DNA of 6,169 nucleotides, taken from contig JAHELX010000379.1 in the NCBI GenBank assembly GCA_024643945.1, positions 1-6,169 of the forward strand. Reading direction: 5' to 3'. The stretch is from Anaerolineales bacterium. Lineage in GTDB: Bacteria; Chloroflexota; Anaerolineae; 4572-78; NAK82. This document shows, piece after piece, positions 1-5,059 of this stretch (its first letter is position 1; every line of letters starts with the position of its first letter). The position numbers and the translations under genes were made by a program. The notes under the pieces are model-generated. The model ran no database searches and had not been told where the DNA came from. It worked only from the letters and a program-made list of their open reading frames with translations.

Positions 1-1
1 T

Positions 2-118
2 CCGCTGAAGGCGGTAGTAGCCGTTAACGTACTGGTGGTGCTGGGCATTGCCCTGTATGCCGAGCCGTTCATCCGCCTGGCAACGGAGTCGGTGCAAATG
101 CTGGCAGCGAAGTTTTGA
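2..118 (+). CDS. C-terminal end of a membrane protein, probably NADH-quinone oxidoreductase subunit N (partial)
   Basis: This is an open frame entering from the left edge and ending at TGA 116-118, giving 38 residues. The visible part has a hydrophobic helix (AVNVLVVLGIALYA) followed by EPFIRLATESV and a short amphipathic tail. This is the usual look of the last transmembrane helix and tail of antiporter-like complex I subunits (NuoN, less likely NuoM or NuoL), which pump protons in the cytoplasmic membrane. NuoN is favoured because nuoN commonly ends nuo operons and a strong terminator follows 28 bases later. The assignment rests on a short, low-complexity tail, so another polytopic membrane protein is possible. 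The start lies outside the window. Confidence 0.55.
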   Translation, partial: PLKAVVAVNVLVVLGIALYAEPFIRLATESVQMLAAKF

Positions 119-145
119 CGGGGGGCTAACAGTTACGGCAGTAGC

Positions 146-180
146 AAGCGACACCGGGCAATGGTCGGGTGTCGCTTTTT
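146..180 (+). terminator. Rho-independent terminator after the membrane-protein operon
   Basis: A perfect 10-bp stem, AAGCGACACC (146-155) with GGTGTCGCTT (168-177), encloses a 12-base loop and is followed by a run of T residues (176-180). It lies 28 bases after the TGA at 118 and separates the upstream operon from the promoter at 285. Confidence 0.88.
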
Positions 181-234
181 CATGTAATCGCTCAAGCGCT
201 CTCTATGGCTGTAAAGAAGCCATTCCCCTCAGCG

Positions 235-249
235 TATCTTGGCAAGATA
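235..249. promoter_or_regulatory. 15-base palindrome upstream of the gntR promoter
   Basis: TATCTTG-G-CAAGATA is a perfect 7-bp inverted repeat around one central base. It ends 35 bases before the -35 box of the promoter at 285, and its core CTTG-CAAG resembles the CTTG...CAAG arms of the operator at 317-330. It could be an auxiliary operator or the site of another regulator. There is no T-run, so it is not a terminator. The rest of 181-284 shows no supported gene. Confidence 0.35.
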
Positions 250-284
250 ACTAAGGCGCAGGTGGTGGATGCTGGAAGTTTCTC

Positions 285-313
285 TTGACACTGGATGCGT
301 TATATGCTATATT
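285..313 (+). promoter_or_regulatory. Sigma-70-type promoter of the gntR regulator and probably the cassette
   Basis: TTGACA (285-290), a 17-base spacer and TATATT (308-313), with a TG at 305-306 that makes an extended -10 element. The -35 box is perfect and the -10 box is one base off consensus, so this should be a strong promoter unless repressed. Transcription would start near 320, inside the palindromic operator, giving a leader of about 85 bases before the ATG at 406. Confidence 0.85.
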
Positions 314-316
314 GAA

Positions 317-336
317 CTTGTCTATACAAGTAGACA
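317..336. promoter_or_regulatory. Overlapping palindromes at the transcription start, likely GntR/HutC operator
   Basis: CTTGTCTATACAAG (317-330) is a 14-base palindrome with one mismatched pair and a central TATA. It shares bases with a second, perfect inverted repeat, TGTCTA (319-324) and TAGACA (331-336), separated by six bases. HutC-subfamily GntR proteins typically bind short palindromes of the GT-N-TATA-N-AC kind, so the first fits the family well. The position over the expected start site suggests that the product of the gene at 406 represses its own promoter. The link to that protein is inference. Confidence 0.72.
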
Positions 337-393
337 GGTTGCAGATTCTGTGGGCGATAGGCCATACCCCGCCGATTGGTCACCTCTCCCAAC

Positions 394-400
394 AAGGGAG
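394..400 (+). promoter_or_regulatory. Ribosome binding site that fixes the gntR start
   Basis: AAGGGAG lies 5 bases upstream of ATG 406. An in-frame TTG at 376 would add ten residues without a comparable site in front of it and would place the Shine-Dalgarno inside the gene, so the ATG is preferred. Confidence 0.8.
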
Positions 401-405
401 CCTGT

Positions 406-1140
406 ATGCAGGTTATTGACAAGAACAGTCCCTTACCCTATTACCAGCAAGTGGCTGATCTGCTCAGGCGAGAAATCAGCGAGCGCGAGTCGCGGGACGA
501 GATATACCAACTTCCTTCAGAAAACGAACTTGCCGAGCGCCACGGCATTACGCGTGCTACTGTCAGACATGCCTTGGACGTGCTTGAGCAAAATGGCTGG
601 ATATACCGTGAAAAGGGCAAGGGATCCTTTGCCGCCGTCCGTCGGGTTGAGCATGAACTGACCCAATTGGTCTCGACGACGGAGGATATGCGTCGGCGCG
701 GGTGGTCCCTGACTACCCGGGTAGTCTCGCTCGAGCAGATTCCATCGGCACCCTACATAGCACATGCCCTCGAAGTGTCAGCGGGTAGTCTCGTTTATGA
801 ATTGTGTCGTTTGCGTATTGTTGACGATGAACCTCTCAGCTTGCAAACTGCCTATTTGCCAGTTGAATTATGCCCCAAACTGGAAGAGAACGACCTCACT
901 AGTTCTTTGTATCGCCTGCTCGAAACTCGCTACGGGTTGCGTCTGTGGACCGGCCAGGAAGTTCTACGGGCGCGTTGCGCGGCCCCTCACGAGGCGCAAT
1001 TGCTCCAAATTCGAGACAATAGTCCTGTGATGTATATGGAACGCGTAACCTACGCTGCCAACGGCGTCGCCGTTGAATACTTAGAGGCCGTGTGGCGTGG
1101 AGACCGCTATGACTTCAAGGTGACTCTCGCGCGGCCCTAA
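406..1140 (+). CDS. GntR-family (HutC/UTRA) transcriptional regulator
   Basis: A cytoplasmic DNA-binding regulator of 244 residues, the usual length for the HutC subfamily. Residues 8-78 form the GntR winged helix-turn-helix: PYYQQVADLLRREI, then the hallmark LPSENELAERHGITRATVRHAL at about 36-57, then a wing ending in EKGKGSF. Residues about 93-238 form a UTRA ligand domain, with the typical segments LVYELCRLRIVDDEPLSLQTAYLP, a Y-G-L stretch near 176, and PVMYMERVTYAANGVAVEY near the end. UTRA domains bind small effectors such as sugar phosphates, amino sugars or histidine-pathway intermediates; the ligand here cannot be read from sequence. The gene is first in the unit, behind a strong promoter with a palindrome over its start, which suggests autoregulation. 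It most likely controls the sugar-metabolism genes that follow. Confidence 0.93.
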   Translation: MQVIDKNSPLPYYQQVADLLRREISERESRDEIYQLPSENELAERHGITRATVRHALDVLEQNGWIYREKGKGSFAAVRRVEHELTQLVSTTEDMRRRGWSLTTRVVSLEQIPSAPYIAHALEVSAGSLVYELCRLRIVDDEPLSLQTAYLPVELCPKLEENDLTSSLYRLLETRYGLRLWTGQEVLRARCAAPHEAQLLQIRDNSPVMYMERVTYAANGVAVEYLEAVWRGDRYDFKVTLARP

Positions 1141-1300
1141 GAGCGTGTTTGAAAAGTAGGGTGGGACAGGCCCAGGCAAGCCAGCCCATAGGTCCCCTCT
1201 CCCCTGTGCAGCCCCGTGGGGGGCTTTCCCCTGTGCAGGGGACCATTGGGCGCTCGGGACCGTGGGTGGGGAAAAGCCCACCCCACGACCTTTGAGACAT
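1141..1300. repeat. Structured, repeat-like gap between the regulator and isomerase genes
   Basis: This 214-base gap (1141-1354) holds no supported gene. Two copies of TCCCCTGTGCAG (1200-1211 and 1227-1238) flank a hairpin AGCCCC (1210-1215) with GGGGCT (1220-1225). An outer pair GGTCCCCT (1191-1198) with AGGGGACC (1237-1244) encloses it. The edges carry loosely complementary motifs, AAAAGTAGGGTGGGA near 1152-1166 and CCCACCCCACGACCTTT at 1277-1293. The overall look is of a dispersed palindromic (REP- or MITE-like) element. It could also weaken transcription into the isomerase gene. Confidence 0.5.
1261..1287. repeat. GC-rich hairpin 68 bases before the isomerase gene
   Basis: CGTGGG (1261-1266) pairs with CCCACG (1282-1287) and TGGG (1267-1270) with CCCA (1277-1280). 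One bulged C lies at 1281 and the loop is GAAAAG. No T-run follows, so it is not a typical intrinsic terminator. It is probably part of the larger repeat-like element in this gap. Confidence 0.5.
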
Positions 1301-1354
1301 CCGGTAAGATTAGCCGAGTATACAGCCCGTTACCTGATAATAAGGAGAGGAACT

Positions 1355-2338
1355 ATGGCAACGACTCTACGCTTTTCTGCTAACATTAACACCTTCAATG
1401 CCTGTGCCGACCGCTATGTCCTGTCTGGCTACGGTGAGCGGTTAACGAGCGAAGAACTCATCAAATCCGCCACCCGCGTTGAGGGTCTCACCGGGGTCGA
1501 AGTGGTTGGCTTGTGGCACGTCAACGACGATAACATCGAGCAGGTTCACCGGCAGATCCGAGATGCCGGGTTGGAGGTGACCTGCGTCACTCCGGACATT
1601 TGGGCCTCCGGCAAGTGGGGCTGGGGCTCCTTTTCTTCCAACGATCCGCAGATTCGCCGTGATGCTGTCTACCAGGTCAAGAAGTCTATGGAATGGGCGA
1701 AGCAGATGAAGTGCGAGGTCGTAGATGTGTGGTTTGGCCAGGATGGCTATGACTATCCCTTGCAGGCCGATTATCTGGCTGCCTGGAATCGCATCATCGA
1801 GGGCACTATCGAGTGTGCCGAGCACGTGCCGGAGGTCAAGCTGGTAGTCGAATACAAGCCCAAGGAGCCGCGTACCCACTGCTTCGTCGGCACCGTCGGT
1901 AAGACTCTGCTCCTGGTTGAGAAGGTCAACAAGCCAAACGTGGGGGCGATGATTGATGTAGGGCACGCTCTGATGGCGTACGAAAGCGCTGCCGAGTCGG
2001 CTGCCTTGCTGCAATACTTCGGCCAGAAGCTCTTTTATATGCACTTCAATGACAATTGGCGGCTCTGGGACGACGACATGACCGTCGGCTCAGTCCATAC
2101 CATCGAGATGCTGGAACTTCTCTATTGGCTGGACCGGATGAACTACGGCGGCTGGTATGCCCTCGACATCTTCCCCTATCGTGAGGATGGCATTCGGGCT
2201 GCCAGTGAGAGTATACGTTGGATCAAGGGGCTTCACGGCCTGCTGGACAAAATCGGACGCGACCGCATCGATCAGGTTGTCGCCAGCGGTGACGCGATGG
2301 AGGCCTCGGCCATGATCCGTGAGGCGCTACTTGGCTGA
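1355..2338 (+). CDS. Xylose-isomerase-like TIM-barrel sugar isomerase, RhaI-type metal site
   Basis: A protein of 327 residues in the sugar phosphate isomerase/epimerase superfamily. These are cytoplasmic TIM barrels that interconvert aldoses and ketoses, or epimerise ketoses, with a divalent metal. Candidate metal and catalytic residues lie on successive strands: E166 and K168 (VEYKPKEPR), D201 and H204 (MIDVGHAL), H230 (YMHFNDN), D239 and D241 (DDDMTVGS) and D271 (ALDIFPYREDG). The HFN...DDD-TVGS block and the WFGQDGYDYP stretch (126-134) resemble Pseudomonas stutzeri-type L-rhamnose isomerase more than tagatose epimerases, but that enzyme is about 100 residues longer. ATG 1355 is chosen because AAGGAGAGG (1342-1350) precedes it; an upstream in-frame start at 1262 would translate a hairpin region. 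Its neighbour, a RuBisCO-like protein, suggests a shared sugar or sugar-acid pathway. 3-Oxo-isoapionate decarboxylase-like activity (OiaC of apiose catabolism) is an alternative. The substrate is unknown. Confidence 0.85.
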   Translation: MATTLRFSANINTFNACADRYVLSGYGERLTSEELIKSATRVEGLTGVEVVGLWHVNDDNIEQVHRQIRDAGLEVTCVTPDIWASGKWGWGSFSSNDPQIRRDAVYQVKKSMEWAKQMKCEVVDVWFGQDGYDYPLQADYLAAWNRIIEGTIECAEHVPEVKLVVEYKPKEPRTHCFVGTVGKTLLLVEKVNKPNVGAMIDVGHALMAYESAAESAALLQYFGQKLFYMHFNDNWRLWDDDMTVGSVHTIEMLELLYWLDRMNYGGWYALDIFPYREDGIRAASESIRWIKGLHGLLDKIGRDRIDQVVASGDAMEASAMIREALLG

Positions 2339-2373
2339 TGAGCATCTCAAAAACTCGCAGCAATAATTATCAG

Positions 2374-2408
2374 GGACGAACGACGGAAGACAAAGGACGA
2401 AGGAGATT
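2374..2408. repeat. Period-7 tandem repeat before the RuBisCO-like gene
   Basis: Five consecutive 7-base units run from 2374 to 2408. Units 1 and 4 (2374-2380 and 2395-2401) are both GGACGAA, units 2 and 3 are degenerate (CGACGGA, AGACAAA), and unit 5 (GGAGATT) supplies the Shine-Dalgarno of the next gene. The array makes up about half of the 74-base gap. Confidence 0.7.
2400..2405 (+). promoter_or_regulatory. Ribosome binding site that fixes the RuBisCO-like protein start
   Basis: AAGGAG lies 7 bases before ATG 2413. The same frame is open from ATG 2338, which overlaps the isomerase stop (TGATG). That start would add 25 basic, low-complexity residues encoded partly by a tandem repeat, so the downstream ATG is preferred. 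Confidence 0.78.
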
Positions 2409-2412
2409 ACTA

Positions 2413-3759
2413 ATGGCGAAAGAACTGTACGATCCCCATATGTTCAACTATATGTGGGAGAGCCTGGATCAGGACCGGTTTGTCGTCGGCACTTATTACA
2501 TCGAAGACACAATGGAGAACGCCGAGTTCATTGACCACCTGGGGCAGGTACAACGGCTGGCCCTGGAGGGCTCTACTGCCAGTTGGATGGAAGTGAAAGA
2601 GGAGACATCAGAGGTACGCGAGCGTCTGTCAAGCAAAGTACTGGGATATTATGAGATTCCCGCACCCGAGGGAACGAAAAAGGCCATCGTACAACTTGCC
2701 TTTCCTATTGCTGCCTGGGAGGAGAACGTGAATGTCCCCATGATGCTCCTCTCCATATCCGGCAATATCTTCGCTTTCTGCGATCGGGTGCGCATGCTCG
2801 ACGTATATATTCCCAGAGCCGTCGCCCAGAAATTCAACGGCCCCAAGTTCGGCATCGAAGGGTTGCGAGAAAAGCTGAATGTCCACGACCGGCCACTCAT
2901 CTTGCAAATCATCAAGCCCAAGATGGGGATGACGCCTGAAGAGACGGCGGCGCAGGTCTACCAGAGTGCACTGGGAGGCGCCGATCTGTGCAAAGATGAC
3001 GAGATGTGCAGCGAACTCGCCAACAGCCCTTTCGACGCGCGCCTGGAAGCGGTATTAAAGGCCCTGGAAAAAGCAGAAAAGGAGACTGGCCACAAAACCC
3101 TGTACATGGTTAGCATCACCGACGAGGTGGATCGAGTTGCCGAAAAGGCGCGGCGCGCCGTCCGTGCCGGAGCTACCGGGCTATTGCTGGCCTATTCCGC
3201 CGGTCTCTCAACCCTGAAAGTGCTGGCCGATGACCCTGAAATTGACGTTCCTATTCTGTGGCATGTGTCGCATATGCTTGGCTTCCTGCCGACGATGAGC
3301 TTCTCAGTGTTGTCCAAGTTGGCCCGCTTATGCGGGGCGGATATGATGTTGACTCCTTCGCTGTGGTCCAGCCTGCAGGTCTGCTCTGTGGAGGAAGAAC
3401 TGCGTACCTCGCAGACGCTGCGGGCTCCTTTTTACAACATCAAGCGCACCTGGCCCATGCCGGCGGCCGGCATGTACCCAGGCCTGGTGGACGTGCTGAT
3501 CCAGGAACATGGTATTGACTTCATTGTGCCGGCTGGCGGTGGCATGCTTGGCCATCCGATGGGTTATAAAGCGGGTGCGATGGCCTGGCGACAGGCGATT
3601 GATGCCGTACTGTCTGGGATGAGCCTGCAAGAGGCGGCGAAGAAGTACCCCGAGTTTCGTGCAGCAGCCGAAACGTGGGGCATTCGCAAACGCCCCAAGA
3701 CTCCGTGGGGATATGCCGGCCCGGGCTTCCACCCCAAGTTCGCGCCCAAGAATCTTTAA
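2413..3759 (+). CDS. RuBisCO-like protein (Form IV), non-carboxylating
   Basis: This 448-residue protein has the RuBisCO large-chain fold: an N-terminal domain to about residue 140, then a TIM barrel. Matches to RuBisCO (spinach numbering in brackets, aligned by eye) are E52 [60], W58 [66], N118 [123], IIKPK with K168 [175] and K170 [177], the carbamylation motif CKDDE with K194 [201], D196 [203] and E197 [204], H284 [294], and the AGGGMLGHPMG loop at 374-384 [403-404]. Replaced residues are T65 to S57, R295 to V285, H327 to L313, loop-6 K334 to S320, S379 to A352 and G381 to M354. Metal and enolisation chemistry should remain, but carboxylation should not, and the second phosphate site looks dismantled. 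Known Form IV roles include enolase or isomerase steps in methionine salvage and decarboxylation or transcarboxylation of 3-oxo-isoapionate 4-phosphate. The isomerase and E1 neighbours favour sugar-acid catabolism, but the substrate cannot be assigned. Confidence 0.9.
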   Translation: MAKELYDPHMFNYMWESLDQDRFVVGTYYIEDTMENAEFIDHLGQVQRLALEGSTASWMEVKEETSEVRERLSSKVLGYYEIPAPEGTKKAIVQLAFPIAAWEENVNVPMMLLSISGNIFAFCDRVRMLDVYIPRAVAQKFNGPKFGIEGLREKLNVHDRPLILQIIKPKMGMTPEETAAQVYQSALGGADLCKDDEMCSELANSPFDARLEAVLKALEKAEKETGHKTLYMVSITDEVDRVAEKARRAVRAGATGLLLAYSAGLSTLKVLADDPEIDVPILWHVSHMLGFLPTMSFSVLSKLARLCGADMMLTPSLWSSLQVCSVEEELRTSQTLRAPFYNIKRTWPMPAAGMYPGLVDVLIQEHGIDFIVPAGGGMLGHPMGYKAGAMAWRQAIDAVLSGMSLQEAAKKYPEFRAAAETWGIRKRPKTPWGYAGPGFHPKFAPKNL

Positions 3760-3764
3760 TGGGG

Positions 3765-3906
3765 CAGGGAGTCAGGGGATCAGGAATCAGGGAATCAGGA
3801 CTCAGGGAATGAGGGAATCAGGAATCAGGGAATCAGGAATCAGGGAATCGGGGAATCAGGGACTTAGGGAATCAGGGGATCAGATATCAGGGAGCCGGGA
3901 ATCAGG
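3765..3906. repeat. Degenerate 7/8-base tandem repeat array, forward arm (GGAATCAG type)
   Basis: About 142 bases made almost entirely of units of 7 or 8 bases with consensus (G)GGAATCA and variants such as GGACTCA, GGAATGA and GGGATCA. It begins six bases after the RuBisCO-like stop codon. There are no unique spacers, so it is not a CRISPR array. The frames that stay open across it encode only repetitive RESG/NQGIR-type peptides, which are a by-product of the repeat. Confidence 0.88.
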
Positions 3907-3931
3907 TGGTTTGCTACTTGACTGCCCGATA

Positions 3932-3985
3932 CCTGATTTCCTGAGTCCTGATTTCCTGAGTCCTGATTCCCTGAGTCCCTGAGTC
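3932..3985. repeat. Opposed arm of the same repeat family (CTGATTTCCTGAGTC, 15-base period)
   Basis: CTGATTTCCTGAGTC occurs at 3933-3947 and 3948-3962, with a one-base variant at 3963-3977 and a half unit CCTGAGTC at 3978-3985. The 15-base period is 7 + 8. The sequence is the reverse complement of the GGAATCAG/GACTCAGG units in the forward arm. With the 25-base unique spacer at 3907-3931, the two arms can fold in RNA or single-stranded DNA into an imperfect hairpin of roughly 50 bp. It ends 19 bases before the E1 alpha start codon. Confidence 0.85.
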
Positions 3986-4004
3986 CTTAACCGAGGATCG
4001 TCAA

Positions 4005-4985
4005 ATGTCCAATCTCAATATTTCATTGCTAGATATGTATCGCACCATGCTCACCATCCGGCGCTTCGAGGAGCGCTGCAACTACCTGTTTATGCAGGGA
4101 CGAATCCCCTCCACTCTTCACCTTTACATCGGACAGGAGGCAGTCGCCACCGGCATTTGTGCTCACCTGCGTCCTGATGACTATACGCTCAGCACCCATC
4201 GGCCCCATGGTCACGCCATTGCTAAGGGAGTCTCGCCGCGATCAATTATGGCCGAGTTATTTGCCAAGAGCACCGGCTGTTGCAAAGCAAAAGGCGGCTC
4301 CATGCACGTCGGTGATATCAACGTCGGTATGCTCCCGGCCATCGCTATCGTCGGGGGTAACATCCCCATCGCGGCGGGGATAGCCCTGGCCTTTAAGCGA
4401 TTGAGCACAGACCGGGTAGCCGTCTGTTTCTTCGGCGACGGCGCTGCCAACGAGGGCGCGTTTCACGAAGGGCTGAACATGGCGGCTATCTGGAATCTGC
4501 CTGTCGTCTACGTCTGCGAAAACAACCTGTATGCTGCTTCGACGCCGGTCTCTGTGGCCTTCAAAATTGAAAACGTTGCCGATCGTGCTGCCGCCTACGG
4601 TATGCCCGGCGTGGTGGTAGATGGCAATGATGTAGAGGCCGTTCATCAGGTTGCCGGTGAGGCCATTGCGCGTGCCCGGGGAGGCGAAGGGCCAACGCTC
4701 GTCGAATGCAAAACGTATCGCTTGTGTGGTCACTCGCGCAGCGATCCCCGCACCTATCGCTCCAAAGAGGAAGAGGCGATGTGGGAGACAAAAGATCCTA
4801 TCCTGCGCCTGGGGGAGCGCCTTAAAGAGAGAGGGCTGGCTACCGACGAGATGCTGGCGAGCATTGAGCAAGAGGTGGTGGCGTTGATTGATGAAGCAGT
4901 GGCTTTCGCCGAAGAGAGTCCCTCCCCGGAGCCCACCGATACGCTGAAACACGTCTTTTACTCCAGTGAGGATCGGGGGGCTTGA
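4005..4985 (+). CDS. Thiamine-diphosphate 2-oxoacid (or acetoin) dehydrogenase E1 component, alpha subunit
   Basis: A 326-residue E1 alpha chain, the usual length for bacterial PdhA/AcoA-type subunits. E1 is an alpha2-beta2 enzyme that decarboxylates a 2-oxoacid (or cleaves acetoin) on thiamine diphosphate and passes the acyl group to lipoyl-E2. Visible motifs are the THRPHGH active-site stretch (64-70), KGGSMHV (96-102), the thiamine-diphosphate and magnesium motif GDGAANEG (144-151) closed by NN at 173-174, and the HSRSDPRTYRSKEE loop (243-256) equivalent to the regulated phosphorylation loop of mitochondrial E1. STHRPHGHAIAKG and FHEGLNMAAIWNLPVVYVCE resemble acetoin-dehydrogenase E1 more than classical PDH, but substrate cannot be decided from this. 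GAGGAT (3993-3998) precedes ATG 4005. The beta subunit follows 74 bases later. Confidence 0.93.
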   Translation: MSNLNISLLDMYRTMLTIRRFEERCNYLFMQGRIPSTLHLYIGQEAVATGICAHLRPDDYTLSTHRPHGHAIAKGVSPRSIMAELFAKSTGCCKAKGGSMHVGDINVGMLPAIAIVGGNIPIAAGIALAFKRLSTDRVAVCFFGDGAANEGAFHEGLNMAAIWNLPVVYVCENNLYAASTPVSVAFKIENVADRAAAYGMPGVVVDGNDVEAVHQVAGEAIARARGGEGPTLVECKTYRLCGHSRSDPRTYRSKEEEAMWETKDPILRLGERLKERGLATDEMLASIEQEVVALIDEAVAFAEESPSPEPTDTLKHVFYSSEDRGA

Positions 4986-5011
4986 GATGGTAGAGTTTAA
5001 CGTTGCCAGCG

Positions 5012-5046
5012 ACTCCGAGCTCCAAACTCGAAACTCCAAACTCCTG
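5012..5046. repeat. Period-7 tandem repeat between E1 alpha and beta (ACTCCAA type)
   Basis: Five contiguous 7-base units have consensus ACTCCAA: ACTCCGA, GCTCCAA, ACTCGAA, ACTCCAA and ACTCCTG, starting at 5012, 5019, 5026, 5033 and 5040. The last unit runs into the Shine-Dalgarno at 5046-5054. The array takes up half of the 74-base gap. Confidence 0.82.
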
Positions 5047-5054
5047 GAGGAGGG
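5046..5054 (+). promoter_or_regulatory. Strong ribosome binding site that fixes the E1 beta start
   Basis: GGAGGAGGG lies 5 bases before ATG 5060. The alternative in-frame TTG at 5003 would translate the tandem repeat and has no comparable site, so ATG 5060 is chosen. Confidence 0.85.
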
Positions 5055-5059
5055 TTGAT

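Noticed and set aside
48..254. 68-codon plus-strand frame over the first terminator
   Set aside because: It overlaps the complex I tail in another frame and runs through an intrinsic terminator. The protein is Cys/Ser/Trp-rich without family character.
1319..1324. Possible -10 box (TATACA) or second GntR site before the isomerase
   Set aside because: No -35 box lies at suitable spacing (TTGAGA at 1292-1297 is 21 bases away), and the palindromy is limited to GTATAC.
1262..1354. Longer isomerase starting at 1262
   Set aside because: The 31-residue extension would be encoded by a GC-rich hairpin and has no good ribosome binding site, while AAGGAGAGG stands before ATG 1355.
1442..2044. 200-codon minus-strand frame across the isomerase gene
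   Set aside because: It lies fully inside a well-supported plus-strand gene with family motifs. The predicted protein shows no recognisable domain.
2413..3759. True CO2-fixing RuBisCO large subunit
   Set aside because: The loop-6 lysine and the second-phosphate residues are replaced, and no small subunit, phosphoribulokinase or carboxysome gene is present.
3659..3982. 107-codon frame through the repeat array
   Set aside because: It starts inside the end of the RuBisCO-like gene in another frame, and its RESGI/NQGIR-type repetition is simply the tandem repeat translated. No ribosome binding site was identified for it.
3765..3985. CRISPR array
   Set aside because: The units are 7-8 bases, contiguous and degenerate, with no unique spacers of 25-40 bases and no cas genes nearby.
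4257..5039. 260-codon minus-strand frame across E1 alpha
   Set aside because: It is antisense to a gene with clear thiamine-diphosphate motifs and shows no recognisable domain. It is long only because of the codon bias of the sense gene.
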